A DNA stretch of 64,000 nucleotides, from the NCBI RefSeq assembly GCF_024158745.1, contig NZ_JAMZAW010000010.1:62001-126000 (forward strand), written 5' to 3'. Below, one piece after another: positions 26,413-34,686 of this stretch (positions are counted from its first letter, which is position 1; each line of letters starts with the position of its first letter). Made by a program: the position numbers and the translations under genes. The stretch is from Paenibacillus tyrphae (lineage in GTDB: Bacteria; Bacillota; Bacilli; Paenibacillales; NBRC-103111). A model generated the notes under the pieces. It did no database searches, was not told the DNA's origin, and was given only the letters and a program-made list of their open reading frames with translations.

Positions 26413-27363
26413 ATGGACACAATGGATGAATCGCAGCGCATGGAACAAGCCTTGCAACAATTGGCGCTTGCAATACGTCGCCATGCTCCGGCTAGCGGAA
26501 CACATCGGACGGCCGTTCCTTCTTTGTCGCTGATGCATGCCACTCACTTGACGGAACCGCTGGAATCCGTCTACAAGCCATCCATTTGCATCGTGGCGCA
26601 GGGAGCTAAGATCGCCACGCTGGCCGATGAAACCTACCGATACGATCCTTCAACTTACCTGATCACTTCCGTCGAATTGCCGATCATTGGCAGAATTGTC
26701 GAGGCTTCACCCAAGATTCCCTATTTAAGTTTGAAACTGAGCTTCGACGCCGACGTCATCCTGGAGATCGTGGAAAAAACGAATCGTCCCTCTTCCACTT
26801 CCGTCCCCGCGGAAGCCGGCCGAGGTATAACCGTGAACCAAACGTCTCCCGCGTTGCTCGAAGCCATCGTGCGGCTCATGCAACTGCTCGACGCGCCTGA
26901 GGACATTCCAGTTCTGGCGCCGCTTGTCATCCGCGAAGTTCTGTATCGAATACTTCAGGGCGAACAAGGCGCGTCCCTTTATCAATTTGCGATCAGCGGC
27001 AGCCATGCCTACAACATCGCTCAAGCAATCCGGTTAATCAATCGGCAATACGACCGCCCTCTGGCGGTTGAGCAGCTCGCAAAGTCCGTGAACATGAGCG
27101 TGTCGGCGTTTCATAAGCATTTTAAGCGTGTCACGGCGATGAGCCCATTGCAATACCAGAAAACGCTGCGTCTGCAAGAAGCCCGGCGGTTAATGTTGAC
27201 GGAATCCGTGCAAGCCTCTGCTGCGGCGTTCCGCGTCGGCTACGAGAGCCCGTCCCAGTTCAGCCGGGAATATGCCCGTTTGTATGGCCGGCCACCGATG
27301 CTGGATGTTCAAGAGCTTCGTGGTTCGATCAAGGACTCCAAAGTACTTGTCCGAATTCCATGA
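26413..27363 (+). CDS. AraC-family transcriptional regulator (AraC_N type)
   Basis: The N-terminal half matches the AraC_N (PF06719-like) domain (YKPSICIVAQGAK, YLITSVELPIIGRI). The C-terminal 100 residues contain the two HTH motifs of AraC/XylS proteins (LAVEQLAKSVNMSVSAFHKHF and AAFRVGYESPSQFSREY in the family pattern). Length 316 aa. The ATG follows AAAGGAG by about nine bases. It is divergent from the SDR gene, its probable target. Confidence 0.92.
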   Translation: MDTMDESQRMEQALQQLALAIRRHAPASGTHRTAVPSLSLMHATHLTEPLESVYKPSICIVAQGAKIATLADETYRYDPSTYLITSVELPIIGRIVEASPKIPYLSLKLSFDADVILEIVEKTNRPSSTSVPAEAGRGITVNQTSPALLEAIVRLMQLLDAPEDIPVLAPLVIREVLYRILQGEQGASLYQFAISGSHAYNIAQAIRLINRQYDRPLAVEQLAKSVNMSVSAFHKHFKRVTAMSPLQYQKTLRLQEARRLMLTESVQASAAAFRVGYESPSQFSREYARLYGRPPMLDVQELRGSIKDSKVLVRIP

Positions 27364-27393
27364 AAGCAGCAAGAGAAAGTTTAACATAGACAA

Positions 27394-27431
27394 GAACAGG
27401 GCCCTGACGATTGATCGTCAAGGCCCTGTTC
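27394..27431 (+). terminator. Terminator-like hairpin after the AraC gene
   Basis: Arms GAACAGGGCC and GGCCCTGTTC with an inner TGACG/CGTCA stem. No strong T-run follows, so efficiency is uncertain. Confidence 0.5.
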
Positions 27432-27539
27432 TCCATCGATAGTCCAAGCGGGCAGGCGCGTTCCTCCTATTCTTCCTCGTTCAACTCCAATTTCATCTTC
27501 TTTCCTAATCCCTGCTAACATATGAAAAATGGGCGGTGA

Positions 27540-28457
27540 CTATGAATACATCTTGGCGATCTCGGCAATATGATTTCGGAAGTCGTTGACCAATTCGGAA
27601 GGCGCCAACAAGGTTACGTTCGTGCCATAGCTCATCAGATGCCGAATCGCGCCTTCTTTCGTATAATAGCCGGCATCGGCCAAGATCGTTCCTTCCGGAC
27701 CGCTCTTAAGCTGATCTGGCAAAAATTCGTCCCTTACCCTCGTTTTTACCGCGGCTTGAAAACGAAGGAGTACACGGATGCACGGAGCCGTTCCGTTGCG
27801 GGCGCGGGCGGCGTCGATATCCTCTATTGATAGCCCACGGTGGCTAAGCGTTTCGGACAAGACCCGCACCCGGTTCATACGGGAAAGCCGAAACACCCGC
27901 AAAGCGGAACGAACCCGGCAATACCCCCACAGGTACCAGGCATTGCTTTTCAAATACAGTCCCATCGGCTCGACCATGCGCTGCGTTTCCGCGCCGTGAA
28001 TATCCATGTAATCCAGCTCAACCAATCGAAGTTCCTTGATCGCGAGATGGAGCGTACGAAGATGCTCTCTTGAACCGGAGGCCGGAGCAAAGTCCAGAAG
28101 CATTCCGCTCGTATCGAGATCATGCAGCTTATCCGAGATCAGGGCGCCGATCCGGTCCAGAAGCTCCGCCATGCCGGTATCGCCGGTTGCGGACTGCATC
28201 CCCCGCAAGGCACTGTAGATCGAATACAAATCTTCGAGCGACAAGTATTGTCTGTCCAGCCGGTAACTTTGCATAATCTCGTACCCGCCGTCCGAACCGG
28301 AAAAAGAGACGACGGGAATGCCCGCCCGGTTGATCGTTTCCATGTCTCTGTAGATCGTTCGAAGCGATACTTCAAACCGGGCAGCCAAATCCGTTGCGCT
28401 AATTCTTTTGCGGTTCAATAGCATCATCGTGATCGAAAACAGCCGGTCCAGCCTCAA
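27540..28457 (-). CDS. YafY-type regulator with HTH and WYL domains
   Basis: The N-terminal DeoR-like helix-turn-helix (ISATDLAARFEVSLRTIYRD) is followed by a WYL domain region with AWYLWGYC. WYL regulators sense ligands or nucleic acid and often control DNA-damage or defence genes. The TTG at 28457 has AGGAGG five bases upstream. It directly follows a UvrA-like remnant; WYL regulators are often found next to intact UvrA-like genes, so it may have lost its original target. Confidence 0.9.
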   Translation of the reverse strand: MRLDRLFSITMMLLNRKRISATDLAARFEVSLRTIYRDMETINRAGIPVVSFSGSDGGYEIMQSYRLDRQYLSLEDLYSIYSALRGMQSATGDTGMAELLDRIGALISDKLHDLDTSGMLLDFAPASGSREHLRTLHLAIKELRLVELDYMDIHGAETQRMVEPMGLYLKSNAWYLWGYCRVRSALRVFRLSRMNRVRVLSETLSHRGLSIEDIDAARARNGTAPCIRVLLRFQAAVKTRVRDEFLPDQLKSGPEGTILADAGYYTKEGAIRHLMSYGTNVTLLAPSELVNDFRNHIAEIAKMYS

Positions 28458-28623
28458 ACGAACCTCCTCCCTTCTCTAACGATTCGCGCAAATAAGTGCC
28501 GGTTACGGATTGGCCGGCGATCGACGACTTGCCCGAGCCCGATACGCCGGTAAAAATCGTTATTTTCCGCTTCGGAATACGGAGCGACACATTCGCGCCC
28601 TTTATCGCGATATACTCTTGCAT
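28399..28623 (-). pseudogene. Internally deleted UvrA-like ABC protein (remnant)
   Basis: The ORF keeps the first ~35 residues of a UvrA-like excinuclease protein (MQEYIAIKGA, LRIPKRKITIFTG, Walker A GVSGSGKSS) and then jumps to a C-terminal-type segment (SVTGTYLRESLE). Some 700 residues are missing, including the signature and Walker B motifs, so no ATPase function is possible. GGAGGGGG and ATG are intact. The reading frame runs by chance into the WYL gene to 28399. Confidence 0.75.
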
Positions 28624-28710
28624 TGCACTTCCCCCTCCATTCGATCGGCTGCATCTCTATCTTAAACGCCCCTCCCTGACAACCTTATGTCAGGATGGTC
28701 TTGTATCTGC

Positions 28711-28750
28711 AAAAAAGAAACCGCCGGCAGGACAATTGTCCCGCTGGCGG
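28711..28750 (-). terminator. Terminator downstream of the SUFU-domain gene
   Basis: A near-perfect 30-base palindrome (28721-28750) centred on GGACAATTGTCC is followed on the minus strand by TTTCTTTTTT. Confidence 0.85.
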
Positions 28751-28797
28751 TGTACGCTTCGCCGTTTCGATCATGCAGCCGCCAGGAGCAGGCAGCT

Positions 28798-29859
28798 TTA
28801 ACCGATAACCTCTACGACGTTCCCTTCGTTATCCTTAATTTGTGTTTTTACAATTTGAATGGCGATTCCCGGTAAAGCAGAGAGCTCAATTACGCTTTCC
28901 TTCGGCAGCAATTTCCGGCTCAATTCCCCCGCCGTCACCTCATCCAGTGTGAGTCGGACCTCGTCCTCCCCGGCTTCGCAACCCGGCTTCTCCCCCGCTT
29001 CAAACACGACCCGGATCTCCGGACCGACCAGCGTCAGACTTTTTCCCTTCAGAATGCGCCCTTGAAGCAGCTTTCCGATGATTCCAGCCTGCTTGGCCCC
29101 CAGCTTAAGCGTGGAAGGCGTCTTGCTAAACCAGCCCTTTTTCCCAAGCTCCCAAGCCAATTGATCGACATATAAGAAGCCGGTATTCGAACCTTCCTCT
29201 TGCATTCCTTTCTGCACGACTTCCGAGATGGCCGGAATCCCAAGATGCGAATGCCGTGCCAGATCCGTGATGTAATGAGGCATATGATTCAAGCAAGCGG
29301 AGAGCACGCCAAGCGTATTCCACGTCTGCATCGCTTCGAGCTCATCGCGCGTGATGCCGACCATCTGCACAAATTCCACCCGCCCGTTCGGCGTATCGAT
29401 GGCCGGAAGCTCCGGATCCTCAGCGAACGCCAAGGCGGTCAGCAGCGTGTCGGCACCCAGGCAAATCGGTCCGTTCGCATCCAAGTAATCGCCCGATCTA
29501 AAAATATTGCCGCTGTTAAATACGTATCTTCCCATATTTTGGAGCAGGTTCAGCGCCCAGGCCGGAGGCTCTTCCTCCCCTTCCTCGCGTGCCAGCCGAA
29601 ACGTCAATTCGAATCCGTAGCCGCTATCGTCGGGATTGTCCGATTCTTTATCGTACAGCTCCGTAAATCCATAAGTCACAAAATGCCAATGCGGCGCAGG
29701 CTCGTCCGCCTTATAAGCGCTGATTCCGTCCAGCGGATCTTGGCCCCCCAAAGAATAGGGCAGAAGCGTTCCGTAATGCTTCGGTTCCTGATCCCCGTAA
29801 AGCCTCGACATTTCCCGATCAATGGCGTCCCAGCCCACTGCGTTTGCTTCTTCGTTCAT
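28798..29859 (-). CDS. SUFU (Suppressor of fused) domain protein
   Basis: The 353-aa protein has the SUFU-domain core HWHFVTYGFTELY ... SGYGFELTFRL in its first third (residues about 57-90). In bacteria such proteins commonly serve as immunity proteins in polymorphic toxin systems, but also occur alone. The ATG has GGGAGG nine bases upstream. No toxin-like gene lies next to it, so a protective role is only an inference. It is monocistronic with its own terminator. Confidence 0.88.
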   Translation of the reverse strand: MNEEANAVGWDAIDREMSRLYGDQEPKHYGTLLPYSLGGQDPLDGISAYKADEPAPHWHFVTYGFTELYDKESDNPDDSGYGFELTFRLAREEGEEEPPAWALNLLQNMGRYVFNSGNIFRSGDYLDANGPICLGADTLLTALAFAEDPELPAIDTPNGRVEFVQMVGITRDELEAMQTWNTLGVLSACLNHMPHYITDLARHSHLGIPAISEVVQKGMQEEGSNTGFLYVDQLAWELGKKGWFSKTPSTLKLGAKQAGIIGKLLQGRILKGKSLTLVGPEIRVVFEAGEKPGCEAGEDEVRLTLDEVTAGELSRKLLPKESVIELSALPGIAIQIVKTQIKDNEGNVVEVIG

Positions 29860-30078
29860 TACCCGTTCCCTCCCAAAAGTTCAGTCCATGCTGCCATAGC
29901 AGGCGCTCGGAGCCGTGTCCCATCAAGCTATCATCGCTGTTCCCTGCAAAAAAATCCTCGAGGGTTGCAATCGCCGTTCCTTTAGCGTCAAGTTATCCTT
30001 AGGCGTAAAGAAAACGCTTCTAACATGGTAACCCCAGTTGGAAAATATATCAATACTGCGATGTTCCCGATTTGATAT

Positions 30079-30121
30079 AAAAAAGCCGGGCGGACCCAGG
30101 ACATGACCTGAGCTCGCTCGG
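30079..30121 (-). terminator. Terminator of the amino acid permease gene
   Basis: A GC-rich stem-loop (30085-30121; GCCGAGCGAGC pairing with the CCGCCCGGC side, plus CCTGaG/CCAGG) runs into TTTTTTATATC on the minus strand. Confidence 0.75.
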
Positions 30122-30144
30122 CGGCATTTTGCTATAGCGGCCTT

Positions 30145-31524
30145 CTACGCTTCTTCCTCTGCTTCGACTCTTTGCCGTTTTCCTATGCTAAAGACATAAT
30201 AGCTCACAACGACGATCAGAATGAATGACGCTCCGACAATCAGCGAGACGCGAGTATCGGGGTTGAACCACATTCCGATTAGCACCAGGAACAAGAAAAT
30301 GATCGTGATGTAGTTGCTGACCGGGAAGAAAACAGATTTGAACGGATGATCTTTCAAGCTGTCCTTCCATTTGTTTCTAAACTTAAATTGACTGAAGGCT
30401 AATGCAAACCACGGTATCATGCCCGGAAGCACGCTGGCACTGTAAATATACAGGAACAATTTGGAATCCGGAAGCAGGTAATTAAACAGCACTCCGACTA
30501 ACAGCAAAGAAATCGTGGTAGCGATACTATTCCTCGGGACGCCGCTCCGGGATACTTTTCCGAAAAACTTAGGCGCCTGACCGTTGGAGGCCAAAGTATA
30601 CAGCATTCTTCCCGCACTGTAAATCCCGCTGTTGCAGCCTGACATCGCAGCCGTGAGCACAACGAAGTTGATGATGCCCGCAGCGGCGACAATTCCTATC
30701 TTGGCAAAGGTCATGACGAAGGGGCTCCCAATCTCGCCGACTTGGTTCCATGGATAAAGCGTGACGATGACAAAGACGGCGCCCGCGTAAAAAATCAAAA
30801 TGCGCCAGACAATATTTTTGATCGCTTTGCGCAAGGTGAATTTCGGATTTTCCGCTTCACCGGCGGTAATTCCAACCAATTCAACGCCTTGATAAGCGGC
30901 CGTTACGATGCAGAGGGCAAATAAAAACCCTTTCAATCCTCCGGCAAAAAAACCGCCATGCGCATAAAGATTCGAAAGGCCGATGGGCTGTCCTCCGTTG
31001 CCCAAACCGAAGAAGATCATGGCCGTTCCAATCACAATCATGGCGACAATCGCGACGACTTTGATCATGGCGAACCAAAATTCAAATTCCCCGTAAAATT
31101 TGACAGCCGCTAAATTGGCCGCGGCAATGATTCCTACGCCTGCCAAGGCCGGCAGCCATTGCGGAATATCGGGAAACCAATAACCGACGTAAATTCCGAT
31201 GGCGGTCACTTCCGCCATGCCCACCGTTAGCCACAAGAACCAGTAGCTCCAAGCCGTCAAGTAACCGGCCAGAGGGCTGACATATTTATGAGCGAATGTA
31301 GCAAAAGATCCGGTGACCGGTTCGAGAAACAGCATCTCTCCCATGATCCGCATGACAAAAAACACAATGATCCCGGCTAATAGATAGGCCAGCAATACGG
31401 AAGGCCCGGCCCATTTTATCGTGCTTGCCGACCCCATGAACAAACCTACGCCAATCGTGCCTCCGAGCGCAATCAGCTCAATATGCCGCGTCTTCAGTCC
31501 TCTGACTAATTGCTTTGATTCCAA
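30145..31524 (-). CDS. APC-superfamily amino acid permease
   Basis: About 460 aa with 12 predicted helices and the amino acid transporter family start [20 protein letters not shown] plus [19 protein letters not shown]. This group imports amino acids such as histidine, GABA, proline or aromatic residues by proton symport; specificity is not predictable. I place the start at a TTG (31524) preceded by GGGGG, because family members begin near this point; a TTG at 31560 gives 12 extra residues. No partner enzyme lies beside it. Confidence 0.9.
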   Translation of the reverse strand: MESKQLVRGLKTRHIELIALGGTIGVGLFMGSASTIKWAGPSVLLAYLLAGIIVFFVMRIMGEMLFLEPVTGSFATFAHKYVSPLAGYLTAWSYWFLWLTVGMAEVTAIGIYVGYWFPDIPQWLPALAGVGIIAAANLAAVKFYGEFEFWFAMIKVVAIVAMIVIGTAMIFFGLGNGGQPIGLSNLYAHGGFFAGGLKGFLFALCIVTAAYQGVELVGITAGEAENPKFTLRKAIKNIVWRILIFYAGAVFVIVTLYPWNQVGEIGSPFVMTFAKIGIVAAAGIINFVVLTAAMSGCNSGIYSAGRMLYTLASNGQAPKFFGKVSRSGVPRNSIATTISLLLVGVLFNYLLPDSKLFLYIYSASVLPGMIPWFALAFSQFKFRNKWKDSLKDHPFKSVFFPVSNYITIIFLFLVLIGMWFNPDTRVSLIVGASFILIVVVSYYVFSIGKRQRVEAEEEA

Positions 31525-31827
31525 AAAAAAGCGCCCCCATTCTATACATGTTCCATCCAAAGCGGATCAGCCAAAAAACCGCCTCTCCCGCTCAAACCTT
31601 ACTTTTCCGACCACCTCCAATACCACCAAATTGTATGACATCAAACGCAGAAATACAACTGCCGTGTTTCAGGCAGCGGTTGGAAAATGGTGGTTGTACC
31701 TCGAACGCCCAGTTATAGGATTATTTTATATATTCAAGAAAAGATAGCGTTTTCCTCCTGATCTGGGGAGCGGCCAAGAATTTGTTTTAGCAAAAACGGC
31801 CCTGTCCCTTTGATGAAAAGTGTGTAA

Positions 31828-31880
31828 ATACCCCACCTCCGTATATTTCTCTATTTCAAACCACTTTCTCAACAGCCTGA
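31828..31880. repeat. Degenerate half-copy of the hairpin-rich repeat
   Basis: TACCCCACCTC, then 25 variable bases, then TTTCTCAACA reproduces the right end of the element at 47988-48181 with nearly the same spacing. The rest of the 31525-31935 gap holds an AT-rich promoter region and the terminator next to this. Confidence 0.55.
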
Positions 31881-31904
31881 AAAAGCCTGATTTCTCAGGC
31901 TTTT
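31877..31904 (-). terminator. Terminator downstream of the cupin gene
   Basis: AAAAGCCTGA (31881-31890) pairs with TCAGGCTTTT (31895-31904) around a 4-base loop; on the minus strand it ends in a T-run. Confidence 0.8.
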
Positions 31905-31935
31905 CTGTTCCTTCATGCACGAATCATCCAGCGCT

Positions 31936-32277
31936 TTATATTTCCCGCGCGTAGCGTTCATCAGGAATGTTATTCAGGTTTACATACAATGTGGCAGGCA
32001 CTTGACCGGTATTGGCAAAAGCAAAAGACTCCTCGCCTCCGCATCGCACGCAATCCCCTTGCCGGACTTCCGTCTCCACGCCATCTACGATCATCGTACC
32101 GCCGCCTTGAACGACCAGCACGTAGACTTGGCTTCCCGGATGCCGGTGTACGGGAAGCTGCTGGCCCGGCATGAAATTCAACGTAAAAACGATGGTTCCG
32201 TCCGCTTGAAACAATACTTTTTTCGTAAACCGCTCCTCTTGAAACGGTTGGTGCGCCTCAAGCCTTTTGATTTCCAT
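31936..32277 (-). CDS. Single-domain cupin protein
   Basis: The 113-aa protein has a cupin core: PVHRHPGSQVYVLVVQGGG (motif 1, with two metal-type histidines) and QGDCVRCGGEESFAFANTG (motif 2, with Cys-Gly-Gly in place of the usual PxGxxH). The function is unknown. It lies 59 bases after the DUF59 gene in the same direction and may be the last gene of the FNR-controlled operon, ahead of a clear terminator. Confidence 0.88.
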   Translation of the reverse strand: MEIKRLEAHQPFQEERFTKKVLFQADGTIVFTLNFMPGQQLPVHRHPGSQVYVLVVQGGGTMIVDGVETEVRQGDCVRCGGEESFAFANTGQVPATLYVNLNNIPDERYAREI

Positions 32278-32336
32278 ATGAAGTTCCTCCGTTTCATCTT
32301 ATCGGCGTTCCCGCCGGATCGCCTTCTCCGCAGATC

Positions 32337-32645
32337 TTACCAAGCGCTCAATTGACGTTTGGCTTCGTCCGACATCCGGTCCGGTGTCCATTGCGGCTCC
32401 CATACGACCTCTACGCTGACACCGGCGACGCCAGGTTTTCCCTCCAGGGCACGGCGCACGCCGCCGATGATCGTATCGTGAAGCGGGCAGCCGGGTGTGG
32501 TTAACGTCATCCGGATCGCAATGTGTCCGTCTTTGATGTCAATACCATAAATCAGACCGAGGTCTACGACATTTACGCCGAGCTCAGGGTCGAACACCAG
32601 CATCAATTGCCGCCGCACCGTATCTTCATTTACTTGTGTTGTCAT
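32337..32645 (-). CDS. DUF59/MIP18-type metal-sulfur cluster assembly protein
   Basis: The 102-aa protein has the PaaD/SufT-like pattern DPELGVNVVDLGLIYGI and MTLTTPGCPLHDTI with its conserved Cys. Such proteins aid Fe-S cluster maturation. The ATG follows AGGAGAG by seven bases. It sits in an operon with two DUF2249 proteins and a haem-copper-oxidase-like membrane protein, so it may mature a cluster used during NO or nitrate stress. Confidence 0.9.
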   Translation of the reverse strand: MTTQVNEDTVRRQLMLVFDPELGVNVVDLGLIYGIDIKDGHIAIRMTLTTPGCPLHDTIIGGVRRALEGKPGVAGVSVEVVWEPQWTPDRMSDEAKRQLSAW

Positions 32646-32679
32646 GATATTCTCTCCTCTCTTATGTGAAAAGCACCAT

Positions 32680-33912
32680 TTATCTGGTAAATACTCTGGC
32701 GATCACGCCGATATAGAACAACGCTCCGGCGGATAACGCCGCTATGCCTGTGACGACCGCTCGCGGTTCCATGAATCCCATGCCCGCCACAGCTATCAGC
32801 AGCCCCGCAGCCATCACCCACATCCCTGCATCGATGCTGCGCTCGCTGATGAGGTCGGACATGACGGGTACCCCGGGCCTCCCTGCTTGATCGCCATATT
32901 TGTGCGTCCACCATAGGAACGGCACGATTTTCGACATGTACCCAAGAACCGTAACCGCCACCCATCCCCACAGGTATACCCAACCGGCGATAACGCTCCA
33001 GTACAAGCTCCACAGCAGCGAAGGAGCCACCAGGCCAATGCAAAACGATAGGATGCAAAATATAAGCAAAGCTCTGGTGCTCCATAAGGTCCATACGATC
33101 CCGCGCCCCGGCGAGGCTTTATGGCTGTGCTTGCGAATGTCTCGAATAAGCCGATCATAGGCGAGCAGCGCTGCGGCGAGCAGCAAAATGACCCCAAGCG
33201 TCAGCCTGGACCAGCCCGGTACTAGAGAAGCCCCTACGCCCAACAGGACAGCCGCATTCCACAGTGCGAGGATATAATACTGGGGCTTTTCTGAGGCACC
33301 GTGAGACAAATAAAACATCGGCAGCATTTTGTAGCTGAATCCGGTAATCAACAGCCCGAACCAGCCAAGCGTCCCAAGCCAGATATGGGCGGCGAGTAAA
33401 CGTTCATGCAGGTCGACCCAGAATTGGAACGCAAAGTTTAAGCCCATCGCCACGCCTAGCAGCCCGGTCAATGCCAAATACAACAGCGCGCAGGCGGTGC
33501 TTAGAGTGATCGGATTCCAGCGCTTCGCCTCCCACAGCGTCCGCCCGACATTCCAGACAAAAAGCAGAATGCCGATGACTGCGGCGACGGCTCCGACAGC
33601 GATCCATTCGACCCGGCTTTGTAAAAATCCGGCCAGCAGGATGACCGTCCCTCCCGTGAAAAATACATAATGCACATAGCCAAGCATACGGCTGTAAATG
33701 CGGCGTTGAAGCACCACATCGATAAGCTGGTAGACCGCTCCCATCGCGACCATCGTCCCCCAATCCAGCACCAGCAAATGAATACGAAACCAGCCGTCGG
33801 GACTGCGGGGATGGTCGATCGCCCAGCCTCCTGCGGTGAAAAGCGATCCCACATGAAACAAGACAAAGCTGACTATTCCGGTGGCAATAAATAATAGCGG
33901 CAAGCGAAACAT
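32680..33912 (-). CDS. Haem-copper-oxidase-like / NnrS-like polytopic membrane protein
   Basis: This 410-aa protein has about 12 hydrophobic helices carrying histidines in positions resembling haem-copper oxidase subunit I (HVGSLFTAGGW, HLLVLDWG, HERLLAAHIWLGTLGW, WWTHKYGD). It is not a complete oxidase: I cannot find the full set of copper-binding histidines. Similar proteins accompany NO reductase and denitrification genes. The ATG follows GGGGGTG by six bases. With DUF2249 and DUF59 neighbours and a perfect FNR-type site upstream, a role in NO handling or haem binding is likely; activity is unproven. Confidence 0.8.
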   Translation of the reverse strand: MFRLPLLFIATGIVSFVLFHVGSLFTAGGWAIDHPRSPDGWFRIHLLVLDWGTMVAMGAVYQLIDVVLQRRIYSRMLGYVHYVFFTGGTVILLAGFLQSRVEWIAVGAVAAVIGILLFVWNVGRTLWEAKRWNPITLSTACALLYLALTGLLGVAMGLNFAFQFWVDLHERLLAAHIWLGTLGWFGLLITGFSYKMLPMFYLSHGASEKPQYYILALWNAAVLLGVGASLVPGWSRLTLGVILLLAAALLAYDRLIRDIRKHSHKASPGRGIVWTLWSTRALLIFCILSFCIGLVAPSLLWSLYWSVIAGWVYLWGWVAVTVLGYMSKIVPFLWWTHKYGDQAGRPGVPVMSDLISERSIDAGMWVMAAGLLIAVAGMGFMEPRAVVTGIAALSAGALFYIGVIARVFTR

Positions 33913-33948
33913 GCTTTACACCCCCATGCAGCAAGCTTTTTCTGAAAG

Positions 33949-34173
33949 CTATTTTTTCGTAATCGCGACTTTGGCGGTGCCGTCCGGCTGCGGATCGACT
34001 TCATACGAATACTGGAGCCGCCGCAGCTCCTCGATCAAAAACATGGGGACCCGGTCATTGTGAATAACGAGAATGTCCCCATTCCCCATGTCCTCCAGCG
34101 CCTTCAGCGTACGCAGCATCGGCTGCGGAGGCTCCAACCCCCGGTTATCCAATTCCGTGACATGGCCGCTCAT
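33949..34173 (-). CDS. DUF2249 protein, short form
   Basis: A 74-aa TusA-like domain protein starting MSGHVTELDNRGLEPPQPM, with the LDNRGLEPPQPMLRTLKAL core of DUF2249. The Cys of true TusA is replaced here by a non-Cys (EPPQPM), so sulfur transfer by persulfide is doubtful. The start overlaps the stop of the longer DUF2249 gene as ATGA, with GAGGAGG upstream. DUF2249 genes are typical companions of hemerythrin/Ric and denitrification genes. Confidence 0.88.
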   Translation of the reverse strand: MSGHVTELDNRGLEPPQPMLRTLKALEDMGNGDILVIHNDRVPMFLIEELRRLQYSYEVDPQPDGTAKVAITKK

Positions 34174-34478
34174 GATCCAGCCTCCTCATCTTTAGGGATG
34201 AAGGCTTGCAGGGACATGGCTTCCAACTTCGCCCGAGCCTCGGCTCCCCTGGCGAAAGCAGTGATCCAATGATCGTCGCTTACGCTTTCGACCTTGTTGG
34301 CGTACCCTTTCGCCTTCATGATGCCTAGCAGCGGCGTAGGTTTAAATATCGCATGCAGCACGAACACATCGTCTGACTCCAGTGCCTCCACCGCATCCAT
34401 AATCTGCTTGAACGGCTCCAGCTTTTTCCGCAAAAATGGCCGTACATCCAGCTCCACTACGTTTCCGTTTCGCTTCAT
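34170..34478 (-). CDS. DUF2249 protein, first gene of the NO/nitrate-stress operon
   Basis: A 102-aa DUF2249 protein (VELDVRPFLRKKLEPFKQIMDAV, then DVFVLHAIFKPTPLLGIMKAKGY). Function unknown. It is the promoter-proximal gene behind the perfect FNR-type operator at 34576 and is coupled by ATGA to the shorter DUF2249 gene. Confidence 0.88.
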   Translation of the reverse strand: MKRNGNVVELDVRPFLRKKLEPFKQIMDAVEALESDDVFVLHAIFKPTPLLGIMKAKGYANKVESVSDDHWITAFARGAEARAKLEAMSLQAFIPKDEEAGS

Positions 34479-34548
34479 ATCTCTTCCCCCAATCCATTTG
34501 CCGGATCGAAAGTCCGGTCCAAATGAGAATTGTTTTCACTGTATCTAC

Positions 34549-34591
34549 AGTGTAGCGAATTCGGCTGCGCCAGTTTGTGACTGCAATCACA
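34549..34591 (-). promoter_or_regulatory. FNR/CRP-type class II promoter of the DUF2249 operon
   Basis: A perfect TGTGA-N6-TCACA lies at 34576-34591 and a TACACT -10 box at 34549-34554 (minus strand), 32 bp centre to centre; the operator would sit about 41.5 bp before the start. This matches the arrangement at 7302-7352. Confidence 0.82.
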
Positions 34592-34596
34592 AGATG

Positions 34597-34622
34597 AAAA
34601 AAATCCTGCCAACAGGCAGGAT
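34597..34622 (-). terminator. Terminator of the MFS transporter gene
   Basis: Nine-base arms AATCCTGCC and GGCAGGATT around a 3-base loop, followed by TTTTTTTC on the minus strand. It insulates the FNR-type promoter directly downstream. Confidence 0.88.
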
Positions 34623-34686
34623 TCACGGAAAGCTATACGTTGCGGATGCGGCTTAATGTGCGTTTATGTTCATATCGACGCCGGTG

